32,573 bases of DNA from Nitrospira sp. (GCA_016873615.1 VGWX01000023.1:1-32573), one strand, 5' to 3'. Positions 23,690-31,118 are shown, counted from the stretch's first letter. Made by a program: numbers and translations. Notes: generated by a model from the sequence alone, not told the origin.

Positions 23690-23995
23690 TTTCTTTTGTA
23701 ATTATTCCTGCCGGTATCACGGCTTTAACGCCGTAAGTTCCCGCTGCCCTTTGCCTACTTCTCCAAGTTTCCCTGCCTCATATGCCTTGACCCAATACCT
23801 GATCGTTGATGGCGGCAACTGCAACCTCCGGCCCACCTCCGGAATCGATATCTTCTCTTCAATGATCATCCGTACTGCTTATTCCCGAAACTCCTTCGTA
23901 AACTTCCCTCTCGGAATCCTCTCTACTGCCATTTCAACACCTCCGTATTAAGTTGTTTTAACTCATACTTTGGTGTCCGGCTTTTCAATCATACC
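23690..23995 (-). mobile_element. IS3-family insertion sequence remnant
   Basis: The segment contains a truncated, stop-interrupted orfA (23717-23932). At its upstream edge near 23970-23990 is a sequence with a CCGGACACC motif, like the terminal repeats of some IS3-group elements. It abruptly cuts into an ATPase remnant at about 23997. orfB and the other end are missing; the inner border is a guess. Confidence 0.6.
23717..23932 (-). pseudogene. IS3-type transposase OrfA remnant
   Basis: The minus frame begins MAVERIPRGKFTKEFRE, then has a TAA at codon 18, and continues with a helix-turn-helix region typical of IS3-family OrfA (VRMIIEEKISIPEVGRRLQL, then STIRYWVKAYEAGKLGEVG). It ends early at a TGA after 71 codons, where intact proteins continue with a leucine zipper. 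The GGAGGTG ribosome site before the ATG is still intact. It is dead through both the stop codon and the missing C-terminus. Confidence 0.8.
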
Positions 23996-23997
23996 TC

Positions 23998-24115
23998 ACT
24001 TTTTACCCTTATGTTTTTCCTTGAACATATCGATGGCATGAAGGTATCTTTTGTCCCAGGTTTTTGCGTTTTTGATTTCTACAGGTATGGGTCGTATATT
24101 CTGCCTATGATTCTT
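23998..24115 (-). pseudogene. Deleted second copy of the 24805-26151 ATPase gene
   Basis: The segment is nearly identical to two separate parts of the intact ATPase gene. 24000-24090 matches the part near its 3' end (coding for the IPVEIK-AKTWDKRYLHAID region). 24080-24115 matches its 5' end (RIYDPYLQK region). The two parts join at a shared GATTTCTRCAGG. About 1.1 kb has been lost between these microhomologies. The distal end is cut by the IS3 remnant. Confidence 0.85.
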
Positions 24116-24152
24116 AAGCTATTTAGTGTCTGTCCATAAAGTCCGTATTTTT

Positions 24153-24268
24153 TGTCATTCCGGCTTGACCGGAATCTTTCTGATGGCTTTACAGAAGGAT
24201 TCTCGCCTCGGCGAGTCGCTGAGGCGACCCGACGCCCCCGTATCAAGTACGGGGTTGCGGGAATGACA
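24153..24268. repeat. Dispersed TGTCATTCC-type repeat, copy 1
   Basis: Bounded by TGTCATTCCGGC and its near-complement GCGGGAATGACA. The left half (CGGAATCTTTC, GATGGCTT, AGAAGGATTC) matches the copy at 28113-28190. The middle carries extra palindromic segments. It looks like a non-coding REP/MITE-like element. Confidence 0.85.
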
Positions 24269-24356
24269 GTAAATACGCAAAAACCGATTCTGAGATTCTA
24301 ATAATTTGAGTGATAAATAAAGCCTTCAGTGAAGGATTGTATATCATAAGCCCTTC

Positions 24357-24796
24357 TTAGCCTCCCCTTATCTTATGGGAAGGAATGAACATACTCATAC
24401 TTGCCAATACTTTATTTATCAATAACTCCAATGGTACCGCACTGACTCCGGGTCTGAGCGCAGCAAATGAAGGTTCAGCTTTTGAAGACCGGTGAACGAT
24501 TAAACTTTTTACAGAATAATTCGGGATAGCCTTCATCAGACGTTGCAACGGTTCTGCCATTCCAGGAACAACTGTACGGCTTGCCTTTGCTTCAAGAAGC
24601 ACAAGCTTTCGATCACCGACAGGAAGAATAAAATCGATTTCAAGGCCCTGCTAATCCCGGAAATAATAGAGTTCCTTTGGTCTGCCTGAATTTATTTGAT
24701 ACTTTATAATTTCTGCAGCGATAAACCCTTCGAATACAGGGTCGAGAAAGGGCGAATGATTCAACATCTTGTCTGAACGGATGATCGGCTGTCAGG
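24357..24796 (-). pseudogene. DUF4143 ATPase C-terminal fragment with in-frame stops
   Basis: The minus strand encodes a DUF4143-type C-terminal domain: HSPFLDPVFEGFIAAEI, a region ending KELYYFRD, then QGLEIDFILPVGDRKLVLLE with the nuclease-like D and E-x-K residues, continuing to 24357. It has a TAG at 24651-24653 (between RD and QGLEID) and a TGA at 24792-24794. No N-terminal ATPase part is present. It is a different subfamily from the intact ATPase next door, so it is a separate decayed gene. Confidence 0.8.
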
Positions 24797-24804
24797 CGAG
24801 TATA

Positions 24805-26151
24805 TCAGCATAACATCCATATAGGGATGCAGAAAACGTCTTCTCTCGGCATGAGAAAATCCCCCTGATAGACAATAAGTGAAAAAGGGATTTCTATCTT
24901 TTTACCCTTGTGTTTTTCCTTGAACATATCGATGGCATGAAGGTATCTCTTGTCCCAGGTTTTTGCGATTTTGATTTCTACAGGGATTATATATCCGCCC
25001 GAGCTTATAACGATGTCGATTTCGGATACGTGACTTTTCTCCCAAAAATAAAATGAAGGCGGTTTTTCAAGGTTAGTCCCCCATTTTATGAAATCCGTGA
25101 TCACAAGATTTTCAAAATAATGTCCGGCTTCACCGCTTGCTTCAATAATTTTTCGCTCCTTGAACCCTGTTAGTGCCCATACAAGCGCATTGTCAAAGAA
25201 ATATACCTTTCTCGACTTCTTAATCCTTGTCGCGACATTCAAATAAAATGGTGACAGGAGAAATCCTATAAGGCTCTCCTGCCAGATCGCAACATACTTT
25301 TTTGCTGTTATCTGATTTATGCCGGAGTCGGTTCCCAGACTGAGATATTCAAGAAGATTGCCGACCCTCGCCGATAATTGCATAATGACTTTTCGGTACC
25401 CTTCGATATTCCCGATTTCTTTAACATTGCGCATGTCTCTTTCGATATAGGTGTCGATATAATCAATAAGCCACCGGGAAATATCATGCTCTTCAATCTT
25501 CGAAAAAGTCGGTGGGAAAAGGCTCCTTGTAATCAGCTTGTCAATAAGTTGCATTTTTCGGGCACTTTTCGGTTTTGATTCTTTGAGCAGTAGTGAGAGA
25601 GTTTTTTTATTCAAATCCCCTGAGAATATGGACTTGTAGAGTGACTCGGCAGGTTCTGATCCGCCAATGTTTTCATAACGTGAGGCTTCGCTCATTGTAA
25701 AAGGATATATCTTCAGTATCCGGACCCTGCCTGCCAGTGTTTCAGCAGTTTTGTCAAGAAGCTCAAGGCCTGATGAACCGCTTATGGTAATCTTAAGAAT
25801 GTTCGGATATTTGTCATATAAAATCTTTACCGTCTCAAAGACAAAAGGTAGCTTTTGCGCTTCATCAATGAAAAGATAAAAAGTTTCTCTTAAATTCTCT
25901 AATGTAAATCCCAATACCTCCTCTATTTGTTCCTTCAGATAGTGCTCATTATTCCTGACCCGTTCTCTCTCGAAAGAAGAATCCAGATTGAGATAGAATT
26001 TCCTGTTATCCTGAATATTTTCGAGAAGGCTGTTTGCTGAAGTAGTCTTGCCGGATTGTCTTGGTCCTATCAAAACTGTAATGAGAGGGCTTCGCAATGA
26101 TTTCTGCAGGTATGGATCATATATTCTGTCTATGATTTTTAAATTCTTCAT
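24805..26151 (-). CDS. AAA-family ATPase with DUF4143 domain
   Basis: A complete 448-aa protein. The N-terminal ATPase has Walker A GPRQSGKT (29-36), Walker B YLFIDEAQ and a sensor-like TISGSSGLELL. The C-terminal DUF4143 domain holds a PD-(D/E)XK-like site (SEIDIVI ... YIIPVEIKIAK). The family is common in archaea and bacteria in variable regions. Suggested roles include defence or selfish-element functions, but none is proven. The start at 26151 matches the family N-terminus. There is no Shine-Dalgarno and a consensus promoter ends 8 nt upstream, implying a leaderless mRNA. Three decayed relatives lie just to the left and another related gene at 1-728. Confidence 0.9.
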   Translation of the reverse strand: MKNLKIIDRIYDPYLQKSLRSPLITVLIGPRQSGKTTSANSLLENIQDNRKFYLNLDSSFERERVRNNEHYLKEQIEEVLGFTLENLRETFYLFIDEAQKLPFVFETVKILYDKYPNILKITISGSSGLELLDKTAETLAGRVRILKIYPFTMSEASRYENIGGSEPAESLYKSIFSGDLNKKTLSLLLKESKPKSARKMQLIDKLITRSLFPPTFSKIEEHDISRWLIDYIDTYIERDMRNVKEIGNIEGYRKVIMQLSARVGNLLEYLSLGTDSGINQITAKKYVAIWQESLIGFLLSPFYLNVATRIKKSRKVYFFDNALVWALTGFKERKIIEASGEAGHYFENLVITDFIKWGTNLEKPPSFYFWEKSHVSEIDIVISSGGYIIPVEIKIAKTWDKRYLHAIDMFKEKHKGKKIEIPFSLIVYQGDFLMPREDVFCIPIWMLC

Positions 26152-26159
26152 ATTACAAT

Positions 26160-26187
26160 ATTATAATTGTTATTTAATTATTGTCAA
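26160..26187 (-). promoter_or_regulatory. Consensus sigma70 promoter, leaderless ATPase gene
   Basis: On the minus strand a perfect TTGACA (26182-26187) and a perfect TATAAT (26160-26165) are 16 bp apart. The -10 ends 8 nt before the ATG at 26151, so transcription should start within a few bases of it. Confidence 0.85.
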
Positions 26188-26273
26188 GCAATAGTAATAT
26201 TAAAACATAACTATAGCTGTCAAATGCAATTTGAAAAGTAAGATTCTATCACGTCTCAGTCCGATAATCCGGG

Positions 26274-27119
26274 TTAGAACTTTTGTAAAAATTCATTCAT
26301 CGTTTTCCAGTACTCTGCGTTATCATGGATTGTGTTATGGTCTTCGCCTTCTATAATTTTGAAAGAATGCGGTCCGCCCCATTTTTCCGCGAGTCTTTTT
26401 GAAAACTTAAGAGGGATTATCGTATCGTCTGCTGCAGTTATCACAAGTAATGGCGCTGATATCAGGGGCGCTCTTGAGAGTGAATCAAACCGGTGCCGGA
26501 GGAGAAGATTAACAGGCAGAAAAGGATAGTGATGTTTCCCTATACTTATGATGCTGTCATAAGGAGAGACGAGCATCAAGGCCTTTACAGGCCTCATCTG
26601 TGCAAGGTATGTGGCTACACCGGTGCCCAGGCTCCTTCCAATAAGAACTATTCTTGCATTATCAATATCGTCTCTTTTAGAAAAATAATCATAGATATAA
26701 ACTGCATCAGCGTATAAATCCTTTTCAGAGGGTTTTCCTTCACTTAAGCCATAGCCCCTGTAATTTATCAAGGCCAGTGACCAGCCTTTAACTTTATCTG
26801 CATAATAGATCAGATATGACAATTCCTCTGCATTGCCGCCAAAATATATGATAAGGGGAGATTTTGTGAGGTTTGAATTTTTTACAAGCCATCCCTTAAT
26901 GCTGATGTTATTCCCGGTTTTGAGATTTATATTTTCAATGTGAGAATATCTTTTCGAGAGTCTGTCTGCTTCTTCCTTAGGAAGTTTCTGCGGAAAAAAG
27001 ATCAGCTTGTCCTGAAGAAAATACAGAAGAGCCAGTAACGCCAATAAACCAATTAAAATTCCAGCCATGATCCTTAGTGATGAAAGCAATAATGTTCTAA
27101 ATCGTTCCGCATCCTTCAT
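26274..27119 (-). CDS. Membrane-anchored alpha/beta hydrolase
   Basis: A 281-aa serine hydrolase with one N-terminal transmembrane helix (about 15-35) and a catalytic domain outside or at the membrane. The catalytic triad is likely S163 in GRSLGTG, an Asp in ITAADDTII (231/232) and H261 in EDHNTI. The oxyanion region is IYFGGNAEEL and the INYRGYGLSEG segment is typical of the YfhR/ABHD13-like (COG1073) branch. The substrate is unknown. It is divergent from scpA, and the two promoters overlap back-to-back between 27133 and 27190. No clear Shine-Dalgarno precedes the ATG at 27119. Confidence 0.88.
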   Translation of the reverse strand: MKDAERFRTLLLSSLRIMAGILIGLLALLALLYFLQDKLIFFPQKLPKEEADRLSKRYSHIENINLKTGNNISIKGWLVKNSNLTKSPLIIYFGGNAEELSYLIYYADKVKGWSLALINYRGYGLSEGKPSEKDLYADAVYIYDYFSKRDDIDNARIVLIGRSLGTGVATYLAQMRPVKALMLVSPYDSIISIGKHHYPFLPVNLLLRHRFDSLSRAPLISAPLLVITAADDTIIPLKFSKRLAEKWGGPHSFKIIEGEDHNTIHDNAEYWKTMNEFLQKF

Positions 27120-27132
27120 GCTTTTTCATTAG

Positions 27133-27161
27133 AATATACAGGAAAAAAAGCATTTGGGCAA
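27133..27161 (-). promoter_or_regulatory. Promoter of the hydrolase gene
   Basis: On the minus strand TTGCCC (27156-27161) and TATATT (27133-27138) are 17 bp apart. The start site would be near 27126, giving a leader of only about 7 nt. Confidence 0.55.
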
Positions 27162-27163
27162 CA

Positions 27164-27190
27164 TTGTCATTCTGCTTTTTGTTGTATAAT
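27164..27190 (+). promoter_or_regulatory. Promoter of scpA
   Basis: TTGTCA (27164-27169) and a perfect TATAAT (27185-27190) with a short 15-bp spacer. The start site would be near 27197, about 6 nt before the scpA ATG at 27203. Confidence 0.6.
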
Positions 27191-27202
27191 ACATATCGGA
27201 AA

Positions 27203-27976
27203 ATGGATGAAAGCATTAACATAAAAATCCCTGTCTTTGAAGGGCCGTTTGATCTTCTTCTCCACCTTATCAGGGAAAACAAGCTTGATATCTATGATAT
27301 ACCCATTGCTGTAATCACAGGCCAGTATCTACAGTATATCGAAATGATGAAAGAGCTTAACCTCGAAATAGCAGGGGATTTTATCGTCATGGCAGCAACC
27401 CTTATCCATATCAAATCGAGGATGCTGCTTCCGCCTGACGAAGAAACTCCTTCAGAAGAGCAGGAGGACCCAAGGCTTGAACTTGTTCAGAGGCTTATTG
27501 AATACCAGAAATATAAGGAAGCAGCAGGCGACTTCAGAAAAAGAGAGGATGAGTGGTTAAGGGTATTTCGGCGTGAACCGTTATCTGAGTCAGATGAAAA
27601 AGAAGGCGGAGAACTGTACCTCTTTGATCTCAGCCTTTTCGATCTTATCGACGCCTTTAAAAAAATACTCGATAAGGTTCCTCCGGAAATGGGTTCGATT
27701 ACTAAAGAGACCCTGACTGTAAAGGATAAGATGTCGATAGTAATGGAGATCATCGAAGGACATGATTCGATCAGATTTGAAGAGCTTTTTAAGGATGAAA
27801 TAACAAGGATTCAGATTATCATAACTTTTGTAGCGCTTCTTGAACTCATCAGGCTCGGTCTTGTCAGGGTTTATCAGGAAAAAACATTCGGAAACATATG
27901 GGTTATTAACCCTGCAAAACAGTCGGCTGCAGCACAGCATACCTCAGAAATTAATCCTTTATCTCCAACCAGTTAG
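27203..27976 (+). CDS. scpA: Segregation and condensation protein A
   Basis: A 257-aa kleisin subunit that bridges SMC heads in the chromosome-condensing SMC-ScpAB complex. The conserved N-terminal motif is VFEGPFDLLLHLIRENKLDI, followed by PIAVITGQYLQYIEMM and AATLIHIKSRMLLP. The C-terminal winged-helix region includes FVALLELIRLGLVRVYQ. The start MDESINIKIP at 27203 matches the family; the frame is open further upstream (27164) but that lies in the promoter. scpB, which often follows, is absent here: the next 470 bp are non-coding. Confidence 0.95.
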   Translation: MDESINIKIPVFEGPFDLLLHLIRENKLDIYDIPIAVITGQYLQYIEMMKELNLEIAGDFIVMAATLIHIKSRMLLPPDEETPSEEQEDPRLELVQRLIEYQKYKEAAGDFRKREDEWLRVFRREPLSESDEKEGGELYLFDLSLFDLIDAFKKILDKVPPEMGSITKETLTVKDKMSIVMEIIEGHDSIRFEELFKDEITRIQIIITFVALLELIRLGLVRVYQEKTFGNIWVINPAKQSAAAQHTSEINPLSPTS

Positions 27977-28112
27977 CGACTAATCATCAAGTAAAATATC
28001 AGATAAAGATTTACTTGCCCCAAATGCAGTTGTTGGCAGGTATGCATACAGAAAAACCTTTACAAATCGCAATCTGGCGTTAAAAAGCATATGTCTTTTC
28101 TTGCCGTTTGTT

Positions 28113-28190
28113 TGTCATTCCGGCTTGCCCGGAATCTTTCCGATGGCTTCATAGAAGGATTCCCGACGCGCTTCGCTTGCGGGAATGACA
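28113..28190. repeat. Dispersed TGTCATTCC-type repeat, copy 2
   Basis: It starts TGTCATTCCGGCTTGCCCGG and ends GCGGGAATGACA. It matches the outer parts of the copy at 24153-24268 but lacks that copy's central insert. The termini are 12-bp inverted repeats with one mismatch. Confidence 0.85.
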
Positions 28191-28270
28191 GCCTTTAGAT
28201 TTTTCCATTATTTATAAATAGACTCTATTCAGAATTGCATTTTTGTGGTTAAGTGATTTATTATTGATAA

Positions 28271-28287
28271 ATTAAGCTAAAGCTAAT
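28271..28287. promoter_or_regulatory. Candidate enhancer site for a sigma54 activator (cytochrome 1)
   Basis: ATTAAGCTAAAGCTAAT is a near-palindrome that closely resembles the perfect palindrome at 31046-31061 upstream of the third cytochrome. Its centre is about 160 bp before the predicted start site. Confidence 0.45.
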
Positions 28288-28413
28288 AATAGTTACTGGT
28301 TGGGAATAATAAACATATAAATAAAAATATAATTAAAATATGTATTTATATAATAATAAAAGCAATACTTTATTAAAAAATGAACATTTATTTTTCATAA
28401 AATATTCGAATGC

Positions 28414-28429
28414 TGGCATAATTTGTGCA
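28414..28429 (+). promoter_or_regulatory. Sigma54-type -24/-12 promoter of cytochrome 1
   Basis: TGGCATAATTTGTGCA has the invariant GG (28415-28416) and GC (28427-28428) exactly 10 bp apart and most of the TGGCAC-N5-TTGCA consensus. Transcription would start near 28440, about 8 nt before the ATG. Confidence 0.6.
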
Positions 28430-28447
28430 AATGCTATGTAGTAGAGT

Positions 28448-29464
28448 ATGCAAAAAAAGAAAAGACTTATAATCAATATTCTGTTTCTATGTCCATTATT
28501 TATTATTTTATACTCAGGTATTTGTATCGCTGAAGTGGGCGGAGACTGTGATTCGTGCCATGCCCTTTATCCGGGGATGACTGAAAAACCTTCGCTTGTT
28601 AAACCCTTCACATATGTCAACAGAGAAGTCTTCTGCATAAACTGCCATTCGCATAATACCAGCGATACCATAAAAATTATCGGCGGAAATAAAGTGCCGG
28701 TGGTTTTCAATAACATAAAACCGGTTTATCCTTTGGCCGGCGGGAATTTTCATTATGTTGCCAAAGATTTCGGAGACAGGAAAGGACATAATGTGAGTGG
28801 CATAACTTCCATTGATTCAAAGTTCAGGGGATATCCGCCGGGTTACAACAGGTCATTTGATCCATCAAATAAGGGTTATAATCCTGGAAAACCGCTTGCG
28901 TGTGCGGGTTCAAACGGCTGCCATGGCAACAGGGATATCGAGGATCCTTTTGAGGCTATTTACGGGGCCCATCATGCGGTCGATAAGCCTGTTGACGGGA
29001 GTACAACAGCGAGAAGTTACCGTTACCTGAAAAATACCGATAGAGTAAAAGGTGTTACAGGTCTTGAAGATTCTGAATGGAACTGGAATGGAACTTCAAG
29101 CAGACATAACGAATATTCTTCTTCTGTTGATGTATTCTGCGAAAGCTGTCACGGAGATTTCCATAATAAAAACAAGAAAGGAAAAAACGGGTCATGGTTC
29201 AGGCATCCGACAGGGATGCCCTTGCCAGACAAAGGGGAATATGCTGCTTATAGCATATACAATCTTGATGCGCCTGTCTCAAGGGAGAGCCTTCCATTGA
29301 AACCGAGCGATGTGGTTATGGGTGGAAAAGACGCTGTGACCTGTCTTTCATGCCATGCAGCGCATTCAAGCCCCTATGATTCTGCTCTGAGGTGGGATTA
29401 TGACAATATTTTTACAGGTGAGGAAGGAAAAAGCGGTTGTCTTATATGTCATACAGGGAAATAG
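28448..29464 (+). CDS. Hexahaem c-type cytochrome, OmcS-like (paralogue 1)
   Basis: A 338-aa secreted cytochrome with a Sec signal peptide (basic MQKKKR, hydrophobic core, cleavage near residue 28). Haem motifs in order are CDSCH (34-38), CINCH, a non-standard CAGSNGCH, CESCH, CLSCH and CLICH, so five CXXCH plus one CX5CH. Shared landmarks with its two paralogues are GAHHA, HNEY, ESCHGDFH, RHPTG, CLSCHAAH and the final ICHTGK. The order, including the ECH-x-x-H, RHP and CLSCHxAH segments, matches OmcS of Geobacter. Of the three it has the least typical first haem region (ALYPGM instead of TMHNS). Extracellular electron transfer is the inferred role. It is driven by a sigma54-type promoter, and its 3' end overlaps the next gene. 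Confidence 0.9.
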   Translation: MQKKKRLIINILFLCPLFIILYSGICIAEVGGDCDSCHALYPGMTEKPSLVKPFTYVNREVFCINCHSHNTSDTIKIIGGNKVPVVFNNIKPVYPLAGGNFHYVAKDFGDRKGHNVSGITSIDSKFRGYPPGYNRSFDPSNKGYNPGKPLACAGSNGCHGNRDIEDPFEAIYGAHHAVDKPVDGSTTARSYRYLKNTDRVKGVTGLEDSEWNWNGTSSRHNEYSSSVDVFCESCHGDFHNKNKKGKNGSWFRHPTGMPLPDKGEYAAYSIYNLDAPVSRESLPLKPSDVVMGGKDAVTCLSCHAAHSSPYDSALRWDYDNIFTGEEGKSGCLICHTGK

Positions 29465-30582
29465 CTAAGAGCCAAGAGCCAAGAGCTAAGAGCCAAGGAG
29501 CAAGGGTTTTCTATATTTTACTCTTTGCTCTTTGCTCTATGCTCTTTGCTTCTGCTGTTGATGCAAGGGTAAAAGGGAAATGCAAAGATTGCCATAGCAT
29601 GCATTACAGTTATGAGGGAAAGGAAATGACTTATGGAGGTCGCCATGGGCCATTCCCCGCGCTGACACAGGGCGGCTGTATCGGCTGTCATGGCCAGGCT
29701 CCTAACGGCACGAAAAGCATCATCACCAATGGCAAAACCAGGATTCCACAGGTACTGCATTATCCGGTGAACGATAATCTGGCCGGCGGGAATTTTTATT
29801 ACGTTGCAGACGAGTATAATCCTGATTATTCAAAGGGCCATAATATTAAAGGCATTTCAAGGCAGGAAAACCCGCCGATGGATGTCCCGCCCGGGTTTAT
29901 GAATAGCATACTGATACCGGGTGGAACAGGTCCTGCATATTGGCCGGGTCAGCAGCAGCTTGCCTGTGCCGGCACCTGGGGTTGCCATGGCAACAGAACA
30001 ATAGAAGACCCCGGCAGTTCCATTCATGGCGCGCACCATGCTGATGACAGTATCATCGATGGATCGACAGCGGGAAAAAGTTATCGATTTCTTTACGGAA
30101 TAACCGGAAAAGAGCATAAGGATTGGGAATACATGGCTACTGTCAATAACCACAATGGATATAAAGGAAGCATAGATCATGCTGCTATGGACACCATAAG
30201 TTATCTCTGCGGAGAATGTCATGCAAAATTCCATCCCAGCCCGAATCTCGGAGGCAGCAAAGAAGTCGGACATGCTTACAATTCGATATGGCGCAGACAT
30301 CCTTCTGATATTTCCTTTGCATCTGTACATGGCGGTTTTGCAGGTTCTGAGTATCAGGGGTATGTTACGTACAGTCTCGAAGCTCCTGTTGCTTTCAGCA
30401 ATCCCACAGGTGCAGAAGATATTGTTAATTCAGACAGTGTAATTATGTGTCTTTCCTGTCACAGGGCTCACGCAGGCAGACATCCTGATATTTTAAGATG
30501 GGACTATTCTAAAATAACTGCCGGCGCCGGCAAGTCAGGCACAGGCTGTCTCGCCTGCCATACAAGGAAGGGGCATGAGTGA
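29446..30582 (+). CDS. Hexahaem c-type cytochrome, OmcS-like (paralogue 2)
   Basis: A 378-aa secreted cytochrome. Haem motifs in order are CKDCH, CIGCH, CAGTWGCH (CX5CH), CGECH, CLSCH and CLACH. It shares PQVLHYP, LAGGNFYYV, GHNIKG, GAHHADDS, HNGY, RHPSD and CLSCHRAHA with its neighbours. The start is uncertain. ATG 29446 gives a 19-nt overlap with paralogue 1 and a long basic n-region before the hydrophobic core (VFYILLFALCSMLFASAVDA); an upstream TTG at 29437 is also in frame and no good ribosome site is seen. The n-region and the core are both encoded by the heptamer repeat element at 29462-29555, which is odd. It is probably co-transcribed with paralogue 1. Confidence 0.88.
   Translation: MSYREIAKSQEPRAKSQGARVFYILLFALCSMLFASAVDARVKGKCKDCHSMHYSYEGKEMTYGGRHGPFPALTQGGCIGCHGQAPNGTKSIITNGKTRIPQVLHYPVNDNLAGGNFYYVADEYNPDYSKGHNIKGISRQENPPMDVPPGFMNSILIPGGTGPAYWPGQQQLACAGTWGCHGNRTIEDPGSSIHGAHHADDSIIDGSTAGKSYRFLYGITGKEHKDWEYMATVNNHNGYKGSIDHAAMDTISYLCGECHAKFHPSPNLGGSKEVGHAYNSIWRRHPSDISFASVHGGFAGSEYQGYVTYSLEAPVAFSNPTGAEDIVNSDSVIMCLSCHRAHAGRHPDILRWDYSKITAGAGKSGTGCLACHTRKGHE
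29462..29555 (+). repeat. Heptamer hairpin G overlapping the start of cytochrome 2
   Basis: The left arm is about six 7-bp units (TAGCTAA, GAGCCAA, GAGCCAA, GAGCTAA, GAGCCAA, GGAGCAA), starting at the cytochrome 1 stop codon. The right arm is five units (CTCTTTG, CTCTTTG, CTCTATG, CTCTTTG, CTTCTGC; 29521-29555) complementary in phase. They pair imperfectly over an AT-rich loop. The right arm codes for the LLFALCSMLFAS core of the next signal peptide. Confidence 0.9.
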
Positions 30583-30649
30583 AGCCTGAAATAAAGCGTC
30601 ATATCATTGCATTGCATTGCTTTCGATAATCCGGAAACTACATTTAAGA

Positions 30650-30843
30650 AACCACAGAGGTCACAGAAACAAATATAATAATTTTAAAACTTCCTTATTT
30701 TCAGATACTTCTCTGAGTTCTCTGTATAAATATTTCTTAGAAATTATAAATCAATTTTTGCATGAAAGAGTGCACAGAGAAAGAGCCTGAAATCTGCTTT
30801 TTTTCTTACTTAATAATTACATTCCTCTGTGCACTCTGTGGTT
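30650..30843. repeat. CACAGAG-type long inverted repeat H
   Basis: The outer arms AACCACAGAGGTCACAGA (30650-30667) and CCTCTGTGCACTCTGTGGTT (30824-30843) are near-complements, each with two CACAGA-like units. An inner pair (TTCTCTGAGTTCTCTGT near 30710 and GCACAGAGAAAG near 30772) nests inside. Similar ACCACAGAG repeats are known as dispersed elements in various bacterial genomes. Confidence 0.8.
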
Positions 30844-31045
30844 AATTGCATTATCGATACCGACAAATATATTCCATAAGCCCCTGCCGGTCTCAATCAT
30901 TCTCATATTAGAAAAAAACGATTCTCATATCTGAAAAACAAAAACAAGCTTCTGTTAAATCTGAAAACAGGCATTAAGACAGCCTGTTCAAAATTAATCA
31001 AATGATAATAAAAGTTGACTTTTATGGTTTTTGGGCATTAATATA

Positions 31046-31061
31046 ATTAGCATAAGCTAAT
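31046..31061. promoter_or_regulatory. Candidate enhancer palindrome for a sigma54 activator (cytochrome 3)
   Basis: ATTAGC-ATAA-GCTAAT is a perfect 6-bp inverted repeat. It lies 42 bp before the -24 element, centred about 75 bp before the predicted start site. The similar site at 28271 precedes the other sigma54-type promoter. Confidence 0.5.
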
Positions 31062-31102
31062 AAAATTTATGTGTTTTGAACGGCTGTAACTTTATTATTT
31101 AC

Positions 31103-31118
31103 TGGCATAAAGATTGCT
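31103..31118 (+). promoter_or_regulatory. Sigma54-type -24/-12 promoter of cytochrome 3
   Basis: TGGCATAAAGATTGCT matches TGGCA-N6-TTGC(A/T), with GG (31104-31105) and GC (31116-31117) exactly 10 bp apart. Transcription would start near 31129 and leave a leader of about 190 nt. Confidence 0.7.

Larger units (their letters stand above)
27977..28447. other. Non-coding region between scpA and the first cytochrome
   Basis: This 471-bp stretch has no gene. It holds a weak 8-bp inverted repeat (27988-28017), a TGTCATTCC-type repeat (28113-28190), a palindromic candidate activator site (28271-28287), a long AT-rich segment and a sigma54-type promoter (28414-28429). Confidence 0.8.

Noticed and set aside
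23751-23951. 66-aa plus-strand open frame
   Set aside because: It is the complement of the IS3 orfA remnant, which has clear transposase sequence on the minus strand.
24792-24794. TGA in the DUF4143 fragment considered as selenocysteine
   Set aside because: The same frame also holds a TAG and lacks the N-terminal half; there is no reason for Sec in this family.
27164-27202. Longer scpA start at 27164
   Set aside because: It would place the -10 box inside the coding sequence, and the family N-terminus begins at 27203.
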